64,000 nt of DNA from positions 13,756,001 through 13,820,000 of the forward strand of contig NW_022881614.1 of NCBI RefSeq assembly GCF_003369915.1, given 5' to 3'. Origin of the DNA: Drosophila miranda (taxonomy: Eukaryota; Arthropoda; Insecta; Diptera; Drosophilidae). Position 1 is the stretch's first letter, and each line of letters opens with the position of its first letter. Of this stretch, positions 23,011-36,404 are shown one piece after another. The notes under the pieces were generated by a model. That model was not told where the DNA came from. It saw nothing but the letters and a program-made list of their open reading frames with translations, and did no database searches. Both the position numbers and the translations under genes were made by a program.

Positions 23011-26000
23011 ATGAAATCCGCGCCAGCTGGCTTGCTCAGAAATATACCGAAATACACTTCACAGTTTCAAAAAATACCAATAATATACCAAACTCCATCA
23101 TACTCCTCGTTTTCTATATTCGGTTCAATATTACTAGCTAGCTGGGACCCCCTTCCTTGGAAAAATAATTGTATCCGATTGATGAATCTACTCTCAACAA
23201 GATTGGTTAATTCTAAGGACACCTTTTATTTTATTGCTTATAAAATTAAAATTTGTACATTGGACAAGAGGGTGACTCCAAAGCGCGTCTTGAAAAATAC
23301 TGGAAAATACTACAAAAAGCATACAAATTTGCAAGGTGTGTGAGCTAGACATGGTGTTTAAAATAAATTATAGAATTAAATATATTTAAAAATAGTAAAA
23401 TCGTGACATATAGAGGCTCATATTTATGTTAATGCGCTTAAATTATATATGTGCAACTATATATATATGAACTTTATTTCATTTTGCAAGCCTAACTAGC
23501 AATACTATAAAAGCAGCTTATTTAAGAATTGTATAGTTCATAGTCATTAATGCATAATTTTCCCATTCATATGCTCATCAATAATTGTATTCGTGAGCCT
23601 CTGACCCGGAAACCGTTGAACGAAAGACCCAGAAACGATATTGGGATTAAAAAACAGTACACTACACAATTTTGACAAGAAAATTCAATTCAAAAGGTTC
23701 CCGCCAAAACCAACTGCGTGTCTGTTGAGTATCAAAATATTTGCCAAAGCAGACAAATTGTTTATTTTATCGTTTGGCCAATCGTCGTTTCACATCTCTC
23801 AAAAATGCCCATGGTTCCCCATTATGCGCCTAGTTTACATTAATTATAATAATCTTAAATGTTTGAAAAAGTGGACAGATCTTTCTTTCCTGGTCAAACA
23901 TTAGGTCTTGAGGGACACTTTCAATATTTTCTTTAGCAAACCATAATTAAAATAGTGGAACTAGTTAGTCGGTTGTTTCGATTTTGAGAACAAATTTCTC
24001 CATTATAGCATTAAGACGCTTGCGCTCCTTGAGCTGTTGCTGCATTAGGTCTGAGATCTGTGTGCCTAGAGCCAAAAGCGCGTCCGTATTGGCTTCTGTG
24101 CGCTGGGCGTTCAAGCGAGTTTGTCTATTCATGTCCCGCAGCTCCTTTGCAATGTCCATTAGCATCGGCACCGTGCTCTCGTGTTCAATTTCTAATTCAT
24201 TTACATCATTTTAAACCAGCTTGCGCTTTTTGGCAGATGGAGTTTGCGAAGTGATAGTGCGCTCCAATTTCACGCCCATATGTCTGTCATTGATCCGGCT
24301 GGAGCAGTCATCTTCTTCCTCATCATCTTTACATAAAAAAAAATAGTATACATTTTTTGCGGCTTGATATTTTTGTCTTACCGTCATCTGTGGCTGTGAC
24401 CTCGTCGTGGTCGGTCTTGATGTCCTGCAGTTGCAAACGGTTGGAAATTTCAGGACGTGCCTTTGGACGAGATTCGACTACTCTGTCGGGCTTATCATAC
24501 AAGTCACAGATCACGGCCACTGCATCCTCTAGAGCAGGGAGTGTATCCTGATGCAGCGAGCCTTTGCCGCAGGCATTTGAATCTTCCAGCCTGTTATTGT
24601 TAATCTTTTTACGAATGCAGCTTTTCCAGTCTTTCCATACCTATCAAGAGCCAAGTGAGATGACGGAACATAGCGCAATTGCTCGGCACTTACTCTTTTC
24701 CACTCACAAACTTCTTTGACAGGCGGACCCACGCTATTTAACTCCTTTGAAAGCCGCTTCCAGGCGGCTTCAGCTGCCAGCTTATCACCCTTGAGGTAGT
24801 TTTTGGCTATCATTGGGTGTCTCTCCATAAATGCGATGAATATGGCATCTTGCTGCGCAGTTCTGTGTTTGCCCCTGTATACAATGAGGTGGTAAGTATA
24901 AATTTTTACGAACATTTTCAACATTATTTACATGTTCCGTGGTTTTTTGTTTGACTGATTGGTCAGTTTGGCCTTTGGATTCGTTGTCACAAATCTGTGT
25001 TTTTGTATCTATTAGCAGGAGTTGGACCCACTTTTACGCCCACTATCTCCACCACGCCAAGCAGCACAGCCTGCAGCGCACGGGGAGAGGACAATCCGGC
25101 GTTCACTTCGGCAGTAGCAGGGACTTGAATCTCTCCAGATTTACATAAATCGGATCTATTAATTTATTTATTTACGAAATATTTATTTACCTTATCAGTG
25201 TTACCGTGAACTTATCGATCAAATATACGGTCGGACTCTTAGAAATATACCAAAATACACCGTCTCATTTTAAAAATATACCGTAAATATACTGACGAAT
25301 TCAAGTTCTATTTTATATATTCCTCGTTTTTGATATTCCGTCGAATATTACCAGCTATATAGAACATTTAGGCGTGCCCACATAATTTTAGCTCATTGAT
25401 GAATACATTTTCTACACAACTGGTTAGTTTTTAGTCCTTGCTTTTATTGTATTTTGACTAAAACAAGGTTTAAACAAAATAGTTCAACAAAAAAAACAGT
25501 CGCAATGTTGCTAGTATTTGAAGACATGATACGTGTATAGGCCTTTGTGCACCCTGTTTCGTTAATTTTATATGTAGATCAACCGCAATTTATTAGGACC
25601 TTTTCTCAAATTGATATGTTTTTGACTTATTCATGTGTATTATTAGTATCTTGTATATATTTATCTCGATCCTGATACCTACTGAGCCTTGGAAGACAAA
25701 CATATTCACAAATCTATAACATCCAATTTCCCCCAGGTTATGAGTGCATGGAATTAGCAACATGTTTGTGTATGGAATGAGACTCATTATTGCAAAAGCG
25801 AAACTGCGGCGAATCGGGTATTGCCTATATTTCAAGCTATATAGATGCCCACTTAGCTTTATCCCATAGATAAATACATTTTTTACAAGATTGCTTCTTT
25901 TAATTACCTTAATGTATTTTATTTTGACTAAAATACGGTTTTCAAGGAAATATTGCCGCAACAGTGTCTATGGAATAGGACTAATTGTTGCTAAAGCGAA

Positions 26001-27479
26001 CTGTGGCGAACTCAAAATCGATTCAAAAAACGACCAGTTCTTTGTTCCGTTGAATAATACTATCTATATAGAACATTTAGCCATGCCCACTCAATTTTGT
26101 ACGATTGATGAATCAATTCTATACATGATTGGCCTATTCGAAATACTTGCTTTTATTGGATTTCTATATAGCATTGAAAATTAAATTAATAGATTGATTA
26201 AATTGACAAAAATACCATGGGAGCGCGGCGAAAACCAGTATTTCTACAGTATGTCCCTCAGAAGAGCACCGAAATATACCGCCTCATTTTAAAAATATAC
26301 CGTAAATATACTGACGAATTCAAGTTCTATTTTACATATTCCTCGTTTTTGATATTCCGACGAATATTACTAGCTATATAGAACATTGAGCCATGCCCAC
26401 GTAGTTTTATACGCTTTATCAATCAATTTTTTACTTAACTGGCTTATTCTTAATACTTGCTTTTATTGGATTTTGCGTAAAAAAAGGTTTTAGCGAAATA
26501 CGTCAAACAAAAAACAATTAGCGAAATGAAAAGGAAATTGCTCAATTTTGATATTCCCTTGAATAATGCTGACTAACTAAATCTCTCAGCAATGCCCACA
26601 TAGTTTTATCCTGTTGATGAATAAATTTTCTACAAGATTGGATAGTTTTTAATCCTTGCTTTTATTGTATTTATTGTAAAAAAAGGTTAAAACGAAAAAG
26701 TTCACAAAAAAAAAGAGTCGCTATATTGCGTGTAAGCCGTAGTATAGGCCTTTGTACACACTATTTTGTTAATTTTATATGAAAGTATAAATATTGATAT
26801 GAAGATAAAACGTAACTAATAAAGACCTTTTCTCAAATTTACATTTTTATAGACATATTCATGTATATGATGAGTGTTTTGTATATATATCTCGATCCTG
26901 ATACCTATTCTTGTAGGGACCAAGAAGACAATAAGCTTTAAAATATCGTTGAAATATTGAAAATAATATTAAATAATATTGAATAATAATAAAATATATT
27001 GAAAATAAATTGTTTTTGCCTGGGATGCCAAACATATTAACAATTCTAGAACATCCATTTCCCCAGGGTATCCAAAATGTTGCATGAGTCTGGCCCATAC
27101 AAATTGAATGTTGGAACATTGTTGAGCTGAAAAAGGACATTGTGGCGAGGAAAAATCCCATCAGAGGAAATCCCAAAAAAATCCCACCAAACTTAAGCGC
27201 CAAATAGAAATTGGTTTTTGGTTTTCTCGTATCTTTAAAATTGTGGATGCCACAGATTTTCGTCCTTTGTGGGGGCGGAAGTGGGCGGGGCGAAGTTTTG
27301 AAATATTTTTGTAGCAGTGACATATCACAGAAGTCTGGATACAAAACATCGTTGCTCTAGCTCTTATAGTCTTTGATGCTGATCAAGAATATATATACTT
27401 TATGGGGTCGGAAACGATTCCTTCTGGACGTTACACACATCCACTTTTACCACAAATCTAATATACCCCAATACTCATT
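23011..27479. repeat. Zeste-like tandem unit 5 (about 4469 bp), last of the first array
   Basis: Same order as unit 1, with the 210-bp segment present and no 91-bp deletion. Its terminal DINE-1 has lost the microsatellite and neighbouring core (CTTATAGTCTTTGATGCTG at about 27361-27379). It runs into the 125-bp spacer instead of another unit, so this is the array edge. Confidence 0.85.
23965..24924 (-). pseudogene. Zeste-like gene, unit 5, nonsense codon in exon 3
   Basis: Exons 24694-24924, 24382-24640 and 23965-24326 have the intact lengths, but the Gln codon (CAA) present in unit 2 is TAA at 24211-24213, directly after the nuclear-signal-like Lys/Arg cluster. The product would keep the Myb/SANT domain and basic cluster but lose the whole coiled coil. 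Intron 2 is the 55-nt type, as in units 2 and 8. Confidence 0.8.
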
Positions 27480-27604
27480 CGAAGCAAACTAGAGCAAGAC
27501 AAAAGGTGCTGATGACGATGAGAGGAATCCGAAGGCTACATCCTACTACACTCCTTACACCCAGTAAAAAAATGATGAATACATGAACAGAGAGGTTGAA
27601 CTTT
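27480..27604 (+). repeat. 125-bp spacer between opposed DINE-1 ends, second copy
   Basis: Near-identical to 254-378 and again placed between a reverse and a forward DINE-1 terminus. Confidence 0.7.
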
Positions 27605-28386
27605 ATTTTTATACCCGATACTCAAAATGAGTATTGGGGTATATTAGATTTGTAGTAAAAGTGGATGTGTGTAACGTCTAGAAGGAATCGTTTCCGACCC
27701 CATAAAGTATATATATTCTTGATCAGCATCAATAGCCTAGTGCTCAAAGACTATAAGAGCTAGAGCAACGATGTTTTGGATCCAGACTTCTGTGATATGT
27801 CACTGCTACAAAAATATTTCAAAACTTCGCCCCGCCCACTTCGGCCACCACAAAGAACGAAAATCTGTGGCATCCACAATTTCGACGATACGAGAAAACT
27901 AAAAACGCAGAATCGTAGAAGATGACTATATCTTTAAGACTGCGGAATCTGAATTGGATCGTATTATTATTATAGCCAGCATCAAGAAAACAATTTCATT
28001 TTTTCTCGCCCTGTCTCTCTCTAAACACACGTAGCATAGGCGGCTTTGCTTAGAGTAAAACATTAGCGCCTAGATCTCAGAGACTACAAAAGCTAGTGCA
28101 ACCAAATTTGGTATCCACACTCCTAATATATCGGACCGAGACGAGTTTGTTTCAAAATTTCGCCACACCCCCTTCCGCCCCGCAAAGGACGAAAATCTGG
28201 GGATATTCAAAAATCTCAGAGACTATTAAGGCTAGAGTAACCAAATTTGGTATCCGCACTTCTGTTAGATCTCACTATAAAACGTATATCTCAGAATTTC
28301 GCCCCACCCTTTTCCGCCCCCACAAAGGACGAAAATCTGTTGCATCCACAATATTGCACATCCGAGAAAACTAAAAACGCAGAATC
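27605..28386 (+). repeat. DINE-1-like arm, forward, microsatellite deleted
   Basis: Begins with the terminal palindrome. The GTCY tract is missing (CATCAATAGCC joined directly to TAGTGCTCAAAG near 27736). It ends abruptly at CAGAATCA, where a second forward element begins GTAAAAGTGGATG. Confidence 0.8.
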
Positions 28387-29484
28387 AGTAAAAGTGGATG
28401 TGTGTAACGTTCAGAAGTAATCGTTTCCGACCCCATAAAGTATATATATTCTTGATCAGCATCAATAGCCGAGTCGATTGAGCCCTGTCTGTCTGTCCGT
28501 CTGTCCGTCCGTCCGTCCGTCCGTCCGTCCGTCCGTCCGTCCGTCCCCTTCAGCGCCTAGTGCTCAAAGACTATAAGAGCTAGAGCAACGATGTTTTGGA
28601 TCCAGACTTCTGTGATATGTCACTGCTACAAAAATATTTCAACACTTCGCCCCGCCCACTTCCGCCCCCACAAAGGACGAAAATCTGTGGCATCCACATT
28701 TTTAAAGATACGATAAAACAAAAAACGCAGAATCGGTGAGGATGACCATATCTTCTACAGTACAAAATCTGAACCAGATCGTATAATGATTATAGCCAGA
28801 ATAAAAAAAACAATTTCATTCTTTCTCGCTCTGTCTCTCTCTAACACACAGGTTTCATGGTCGGTTTTGTCAATTGCAAAATATGAGTTCAAGGATCTCA
28901 GAACCTATAAGAGCCAGAGCAACCAAATTTGGTATCCACACTCCTGTGATATCGGACCTTGACCGTTTCGTGTCCAAATTTCGCCACACCCCCTTCCGCC
29001 CCCGCAAAGGACGAAAATCTGGGGCATCCACAAATCTCAGAGACTATTAAGGCTAGAGTAACCAAATTTGGTATCCGCACTTCTGTTAGATCTCACTATA
29101 AAACATATATCTCAGAATTTCGCCCCACCCCCTTCCGCCCCCACAAAGAACGAAAATCTGTTGCATCCACAATATTGCACATTCGAGAAAACTAAAAACG
29201 CAGAATCATAGATAATGACCATATCTATCAGATTGCTGAATCTGGATCAGATCAGATCATTTTTATAGCCAATAGGAACAAATCAATTTGCAGTGGCTAC
29301 GCAGCGCTCGACGTCACGCTCAGACTGATTTTCTGTCTCTCTCGCACGCACTCTTTGTCGTGTCGTTTAATATTAGCGGCGTCTGCCGGAGGAGAACCAT
29401 ACTGACTATGTATCGGGTATAAATGTAGAGTTGCGGTTCCACAGCAACTCACAACTCACAACTCATTTTGAGTATCGGGTATAA
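28387..29484 (+). repeat. DINE-1-like arm, forward, 5'-truncated
   Basis: Starts within the element at GTAAAAGTGGATGTG. It has a GTCC microsatellite (about 28485-28548) and three full modules, and ends in a CAGCAACTCACAACTCAC direct repeat fused to a reverse DINE-1 terminus at about 29462-29484. Confidence 0.8.
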
Positions 29485-29609
29485 AAGTTCAAGCTCTCTG
29501 TTCATGTATTCATCATTTTTTTACTGGGTGTAAAGAGTGTAGTAGGATGTAGCCTTAGGATTCCTCTCATCGTCATCAGCACCTTTTGTCTTGCTCTTGT
29601 TTGCTTCGA
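29485..29609 (-). repeat. 125-bp spacer, inverted copy
   Basis: Reverse complement of the segments at 254 and 27480. Together with the flanking arms it makes 1-378 and 29485-29900 inverted copies of each other. Confidence 0.7.
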
Positions 29610-30433
29610 ATGAGTATTGGGGTATATTAGATTTGTGGTAAAAGTGGATGTGTGTAACGTCCAGAAGGAATCGTTTCCTACCCCATAAAGTATATATATT
29701 CTTGATCAGCATCAATAGCCGAGTCGATTGAGCCCTGTCTGTCTGTCCGTCCGTCCGTCCGTCCGTCCGTCCCCTTCAGCGCCTAGTGCTCAAAGACTAT
29801 AAGAGCTAGAGCAACGATGTTTTGTATCCAGACTTCTGTGATATGTCACTGCTACAAAGATATTTCAAAACTTCGCCCCGCCCACTTCCGCCCCCACAAA
29901 GGACGAAAATCTGTGGCATCTACATTTTTAAAGATACGATAAAACCAAAAACGCAGAATCGTAGAGGATGACTATATACTCTAGAGTGTAAAATCTCAAC
30001 CAGATCGTATAATTATTATAGCCAGAATCAAGAAAACAATTTCATTCTTTCTCGCTCTGTCTCTCTCTAACACACAGGTTTCATGGTCGGTTTTGCCAAT
30101 TGCAAAATATGAGTTCAAGGATCTCAGAACCTATAAGAGCCAGAGCAACCAAATTTGGTATCCACACTCCTGTGATATCGGACCTTAACCGTTTCGTGTC
30201 CAAATTTCGCCACACCCCCTTCCGCCCCCGCAAAGGACGAAAATCTGGGGCATCCACAAATCTCAGAGACTATTAAGGCTAGTGTAACCAAATTTGGTAT
30301 CCGCACTTCTGTTGGAACTCACTATAAAACGTATATCTCAGAATTTCGACCCACCCTTTTCCGCCCCCACAAAGGACGAAAATCTGTTGCATCCACAATA
30401 TTGCACATCCGAGAAAACTAAAAACGCAGAATC
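29610..30433 (+). repeat. DINE-1-like arm, forward
   Basis: Contains a GTCC tract (about 29734-29772) and three modules. It ends at CAGAATCA joined to GTAAAAGTGGATG, the same breakpoint as at 28386, so this junction predates copying. Confidence 0.8.
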
Positions 30434-30931
30434 AGTAAAAGTGGATGTGTGTAACGTCCAGAAGGAATCGTTTCCGACCCCATAAAGTATATATATTCTT
30501 GATCAGCATCAATAGCCGAGTCGATTGAGCCCTGTCTGTCTGTCCGTCTGTCCGTCCGTCCGTCCGTCCGTCCCCTTCAGCGCCTAGTGCTCAAAGACTA
30601 TAAGAGCTAGAGCAACGATGTTTTGGATCCAGACTTCTGTGATATGTCACTGCTACAAAAATATTTCAAAACTTCGCCCCGCCCACTTCCGCCCCCACAA
30701 AGGACGAAAATCTGTGGCATCCACATTTTTAAAGATACGATAAAACAAAAAACGCAGAATCGGTGAGGATGACCATATCTTCTACAGTACAAAATCTGAA
30801 CCAGATCGTATAATGATTATAGCCAGAATCAAAAAAACATATTCATTCTTTCTCGCTCTGTCTCTCTCTAACACACAGGTTTCATGGTCGGTTTTGTCAA
30901 TTGCAAAATATGAGTTCAAGGATCTCAAGAA
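30434..30931 (+). repeat. DINE-1-like arm, forward, truncated
   Basis: Starts GTAAAAGTGGATG, has a GTCY tract (30534-30573), and breaks off at CAAGGATCTCA, where the inverted arm begins GAACTGCTGCGGACACC. Confidence 0.75.
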
Positions 30932-31945
30932 CTGCTGCGGACACCGCAACTCTACAGTTATACCCGATACTAAGTCAGTATGGCTCTCCTCCGGCAGACG
31001 CCGCTAATATTGAACCACACGACAAAGAGTGCGTGCGAGAGAGACAGAAAATCAGTCTGAGCGTGACGTCGGGCGCTGCGTAGCCACTGAAAATTGATTT
31101 CTTGCTTTTGGCTACAAAAATGATCCGATCTGAACTTGATTCAGCAATCTGATAGATATGGTCATTATCTATGATTCTGCGTTTTTAGTTTTCTCGAATG
31201 TGCAATATTGTGGATGCAACAGATTTTCGTTCTTTGTGGGGGCGGAAGAGGGTGGGGCGAAATTCTGAGATATACGTTTTGTAGTGAGATCTAACAGAAG
31301 TGCGGATACCAAATTTGGTTACTCTAGCCTTAATAGTCTCTGAGATTTGTGGATGCCCCAGATTTTCGTTCTTTGCGGGGGCGGAAGGGGGTGTGGCGAA
31401 ATTTTGAAACAAACTCGTCTCGGTCCGATATATTAGGAGTGTGGATACCAAATTTGGTTGCACTAGCTTTTGTAGTCTCTGAGATCTAGGCGCTAATGTT
31501 TTACTCTAAGCAAAGCCGCCTATGCTACGTGTGTGTTAGAGAGAGACAGGGCGAGAAAAAATGAAATTGTTTTCTTGATGCTGGCTATAATAAAAATACG
31601 ATCCAATTCAGATTCCGCAGTCTTAAAGATATAGTCATCTTCTACGATTCTGCGTTTTTAGTTTTCTCGTATCGTCGAAATTGTGGATGCCACAGATTTT
31701 CGTCCTTTGTGGGGGCGGAAGTGGGCGGGGCGAAGTTTTGAAATATTTTTGTAGCAGTGACATATCACAGAAGTCTGGATCCAAAACATCGTTGCTCTAG
31801 CTCTTATAGTCTTTGAGCACTAGGCTATTGATGCTGATCAAGAATATATATACTTTATGGGGTCGGAAACGATTCCTTCTGGACGTTACACACATCCACT
31901 TTTACCACAAATCTAATATACCCCAATACTCATTTTGAGTATCGG
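30932..31945 (-). repeat. DINE-1-like arm, inverted, microsatellite deleted
   Basis: Inverted arm ending GAGTATCGG. Its microsatellite is missing (GAGCACTAGGCTATTGATG near 31816-31834), the mirror image of the deletion near 27736. This suggests 27605-28386 and 30932-31945 are the two arms of one inverted duplication. Confidence 0.75.
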
Positions 31946-32840
31946 ACTTGAGACTGATTTTCTGTCTCTCTCGCACGCACTCTTTGTCGTGTCGTTTAAT
32001 ATTAGCGGCGTCTGCCGGAGGAGAGCCATACTGACTTAGTATCGGGTATAACCGTAGAGTTGCGGTGTCCGCAGCAACTCACAACGGAATCTGAATTGGA
32101 TCGTATTATTATTATAGCCAGCATCAAGAAAATAATTTCATTTTTCTCGCCCTGTCTCTCTGTAACACACACGTAGCATAGGCGGCTTTGCTTAGAGTAA
32201 AACATTAGCGCCTAGATCTCAGAGACTACAAAAGGTAGAGCAACCAAATTTGGTGTCCACACTCCTAAGATATCGGACCTTGACCGTTTCGTGTCAAAAT
32301 TTCGAAACACCCCCTTCCGACCCGCAAAGAACGAAAATCTGGGGCATCCACAAATCTCAGAGACTATTAAGGCTAGAGTAACCAAATTTGGTATCCGCAC
32401 TTCTGTTAGATCTCACTACAAAACGTATATCTCAGAATTTCGCCCCACCCCCTTCCGCCCCCACAAAGAACGAAAATCTGTTGCATCCACAATATTGCAC
32501 ATTCGAGAAAACTAAAAACGCAGAATCATAGATAATGACCATATCTATCAGTTTGATGAATCTGGATCAGATCGGATCATTTTTGTAGCCAATAGGAACA
32601 AATCAATTTGCAGTGGCTACGCAGCGCCCGACGTCACGCTCAGACTGATTTTCTGTCTCTCTCGCACGCACTCTTTGTCGTGTGGTTCAATATTAGCGGC
32701 GTCTGCCGGAGGAGAGCCATACTGACTTAGTATCGGGTATAGCTATAGAGTTGCGGTGTCCGCAGCAACTCACAACGTTCCACCTCGTTTTGTTTTGCAT
32801 TTTGCTACAAACTAATAATACTAATAAATTAATAATAATA
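31946..32840 (+). repeat. Composite of forward DINE-1 pieces leading to a foldback loop
   Basis: Starts ACTTGAGACTGATTTTCTG directly after a reverse terminus. It contains an internal junction near 32086 (CTCACAACG joined to GAATCTGAATTGG), then modules and the CGTTCCACCTCG loop arm before the 240-bp core. Confidence 0.7.
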
Positions 32841-33080
32841 ATGCTTCGAATGCATATTGAGTTCTAATATTGAAAGCAATAAAAGCTTAAATAAATATGT
32901 ATCGGAATTTAAATTCAATGTATTTTTATTGGGAAGCCCATCAAATGGGCAAAACTAAATTAATTTCCTTCGGACATTCAAGCACAGGGAACCTTGGCAC
33001 CCAGTGCTCGTCAGAACTGCTGGCACTATAAATGTATGTATGTTATGTATGTGTTCGAGTTCTTAAACTGCAATGTTAAC
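32841..33080. repeat. 240-bp foldback core, copy 2
   Basis: Same length and ends as the core at 1831-2070. It differs at GGCACTATAAATG (others GGCACTATGAATG), a variant shared only with the copy at 37506. Confidence 0.8.
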
Positions 33081-34067
33081 GAGGGGGAACGTTGTGAGTT
33101 GCTGTGGAACCGCAACTCTACATTTATACCCGATACTTAGTCAGTATGGCTCTCCTCCGGCAGACTCCGCTAATATTAAACGACACGACAAAGAGTGCGT
33201 GCGAGAGAGACAGAAAATCAGTCTGAGCGTGACGTCGAGCGCTGCGTAGCCACTGCAAATTGATTTGTTCTTATTGGCTATAAAAATGATTTGATCTGAT
33301 CCAGATTCAGCAATCTGATAGATATGGTCATTAACTATGATTCTGCGTTTTTAGCTTTCTCGAATGTGCAATATTGTGGATGCAACAGATTTTCGTTCTT
33401 TGTGGGGGCGGAAGGGGGTGGGGCGAAATTCTGAGATATACGTTTTGTAGTGAGATCTAACAGAAGTGCGGACACCAAATTTGGTTACTCTAGCCTTAAT
33501 AGTCTCTGAGATTTGTGGATGCCCCAGATTTTCGTTCTTTGCGGGGGCGGAAGGGGGTGTGGCGAAATTTGGACACGAAACGGTCAAGGTCCGATATCAC
33601 AGGAGTGTGGATACCAAAATTTGGTTGCTCTGGCTCTTATAGGTTCTGAGATCCTTGAACTCATATTTTGCAATTGGCAAAACCGACTTTGAAACCTGTG
33701 TGTTAGAGAGAGACAGAGCGAGAAAAAATGAAATTGTTTTCTTGATTCTGGCTATAATAATTATACGATCTGGTTGAGATTTTACACTCTAGAGTATATA
33801 GTCATCCTCTACGATTCTGCGTTTTTGGTTTTATCGTATCTTTAAAAATGTAGATGCCACAGATTTTCGTCCTTTGTGGGGGCGGAAGTGGGCGGGGCGA
33901 AGTTTTGAAATATCTTTGTAGCAGTGACATATCACAGAAGTCTGGATACAAAACATCGTTGCTCTAGCTCTTATAGTCTTTGAGCACTAGGCGCTGAAGG
34001 GGACGGACGGACGGACGGACGGACGGACAGACAGACAGGGCTCAATCGACTCGGCTATTGATGCTGA
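33081..34067 (-). repeat. DINE-1-like arm, inverted
   Basis: Carries three modules and a GGAC tract (34000-34040). It ends ATGCTGATC fused to GTGTCCAAATTT, the mirror image of the junctions at 2566 and 35357. Confidence 0.8.
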
Positions 34068-34620
34068 TCGTGTCCAAATTTCGCCACACCCCCTTCCGCC
34101 CCCGCAAAGGACGAAAATCTGGGGCATCCACAAATCTCAAAGACTATTAAGGCTAGAGTAACCAAATTTGGTATCCGCACTTCTGTTAGATCTCACTACA
34201 AAACGTATATCTCAGAATTTCGCCCCACCCCCTTCCGCCCCCACAAAGGACGAAAATCTGTTGCATCCAGAATATTGCACATTCAAGAAAACTAAAAACG
34301 CAGAATCATAGATAATGACCATATCTATCAGATTGCTGAATCTGGATCAGATCAGATCATTTTTATAGCCAATAGGAACAAATCAATTTGCAGTGGCTAC
34401 GCAGCGCTCGACGTCACGCTCAGACTGATTTTCTGTCTCTCTCGCACGCACTCTTTGTCGTGTCGTTTAATATTAGCGGCGTCTGCCGGAGGAGAGCCAT
34501 ACTGACTTAGTATCGGGTATAACCGTAGAGTTGCGGTGTCCGCAGCAACTCACAACGTTCCCCCTCGTTTTGTTTTGCACTTTGCTACAAACTAATAATA
34601 CTAATAAATTAATAATAATA
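34068..34620 (+). repeat. DINE-1-like arm, forward, inner half of a nested palindrome
   Basis: Two modules plus the GACGTCACGCTC segment and the loop arm. With 34861-35358 it forms a palindrome around the core at 34621. The outer flanks (33081-34067 and 35359-36404) are also mutually inverted, so the symmetric region exceeds 3 kb. Confidence 0.8.
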
Positions 34621-34860
34621 ATGCTTCGAATGCATATTGAGTTCTAATATTGAAAGCAATAAAAGCTTAAATAAATATGTATCGGAATTTAAATTCAATG
34701 TATTTTTATTGGGAAGCCCATCAAATGGGCAAAACTAAATTAATTTCCTTCGGACATTCAAGCACAGGGAACCTTGGCACCCAGTGCTCGTCAGAACTGC
34801 TGGCACTATGAATGTATGTATGTTATGTATGTGTTCGAGTTCTTAAACTGCAATGTTAAC
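34621..34860. repeat. 240-bp foldback core, copy 3
   Basis: Same 240 bp as at 1831-2070, including the GGCACTATGAATG variant. Flanking sequence also matches 1776-2600 closely, so these two regions are a segmental duplication. Confidence 0.8.
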
Positions 34861-35358
34861 GAGGGGGAACGTTGTGAGTTGCTGTGGAACCGCAACTCTA
34901 CATTTATACCCGATACTTAGTCAGTATGGCTCTCCTCCGGCAGACGCCGCTAATATTAAACGACACGACAAAGAGTGCGTGCGAGAGAGACAGAAAATCA
35001 GTCTGAGCGTGACGTCGAGCGCTGCGTAGCCACTGCAAATTGATTTGTTCCTATTGGCTATAAAAATGATCTGATCTGATCCAGATTCAGCAATCTGATA
35101 GATATGGTCATTATCTATGATTCTGCGTTTTTAGTTTTCTTGAATGTGCAATATTCTGGATGCAACAGATTTTCGTCCTTTGTGGGGGCGGAAGGGGGTG
35201 GGGCGAAATTCTGAGATATACGTTTTGTAGTGAGATCTAACAGAAGTGCGGATACCAAATTTGGTTACTCTAGCCTTAATAGTCTTTGAGATTTGTGGAT
35301 GCCCCAGATTTTCGTCCTTTGCGGGGGCGGAAGGGGGTGTGGCGAAATTTGGACACGA
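34861..35358 (-). repeat. DINE-1-like arm, inverted, truncated at TTTGGACAC
   Basis: Counterpart of 2071-2566 with the same truncation and the same forward partner (GATCAGCATCAATAGCCGAG). Confidence 0.8.
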
Positions 35359-36404
35359 TCAGCATCAATAGCCGAGACGATTGAGCCATGTCTGTCTGTC
35401 CGTCCGTCCGTCTGTCCGTCTGTCCGTCCCCTTCAGCGCCTAGTGCTCAAAGACTATAAGAGCTAGAGAAACGATGTTTTGGATCCAGACTTCTGTGATA
35501 TGTCACTGCTACAAAAATATTTCAAAACTTCGCCCCACCCACTTCCGCCCCCACAAAGGACGAAAATCTGTGGCATCCACAATTTCGACGATACGAGAAA
35601 ACTAAAAACGCAGAATCGTAGAAGATGACTATATCTTCTAGAGTGCAAAATCTGAACCAGATCGTATAATTATTATAGCCAGAATCAAGAAAACAATTTC
35701 ATTTTTTCTCGCCCTGTCTCTCTCTAACACACACGTAGCATAGGCGGCTTTGCTTAGAGTAAAACATTAGCGCCTAGATCTCAGAGACTACAAAAGCTAG
35801 AGCAACCAAATTTGGTATCCACACTCCTAATATATCGGACCGAGACGAGTTTGTTTCAAAGCTTCGCCACACCCCCTTCCGCCCCCGCAAAGGACGAAAA
35901 TCTGGGGATATTCAAAAATCTCAGAGACTATTAAGGCTAGAGTAACCAAGTTTGGTATCCGCACTCCTGTTAGATCTTACTATTAAACGTGTATCTCAAA
36001 ATTAAGCCCCACCCCTTTCCGCCCACACAAAAGACAAAAATCTGTTGCATCCACAATATTGCACATTCGAGAAAACTAAAAACGCAGAATCATAGATAAT
36101 GACCATATCTATCAGATTGCTGAATCTGGATCAGATCAGATAATTTTTATAGCCAATAGGAACAAATCAATTTGCAGTGGCTACGCAGCGCTCGACGTCA
36201 CGCTCAGACTGATTTTCTGTCTCTCTCGCACGCACTCTTTGTCGTGTCGTTTAATATTAGCGGCGTCTGCCGGAGGAAAGCCATACTGACTTAGTATCGC
36301 GTATAACCGTAGAGTTGCGGTGTCTGCAGCAACTCACAACGTTCCCCCTCGTTTTGTTTTGCACTTTGCTACAAACTAATAATACTAATAAATTAATAAT
36401 AACG
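35359..36404 (+). repeat. DINE-1-like arm, forward
   Basis: Counterpart of 2567-4555 but with one copy of the 473-bp block instead of about three. GTCY tract at 35389-35428. It ends in the A/T-rich loop without the 240-bp core. Confidence 0.8.

Noticed and set aside
28485-28548. Regular GTCC/GTCT repeats that could suggest a CRISPR-like or satellite array
   Set aside because: Four-base microsatellite inside a DINE-1 core, with no spacers; a eukaryotic context.
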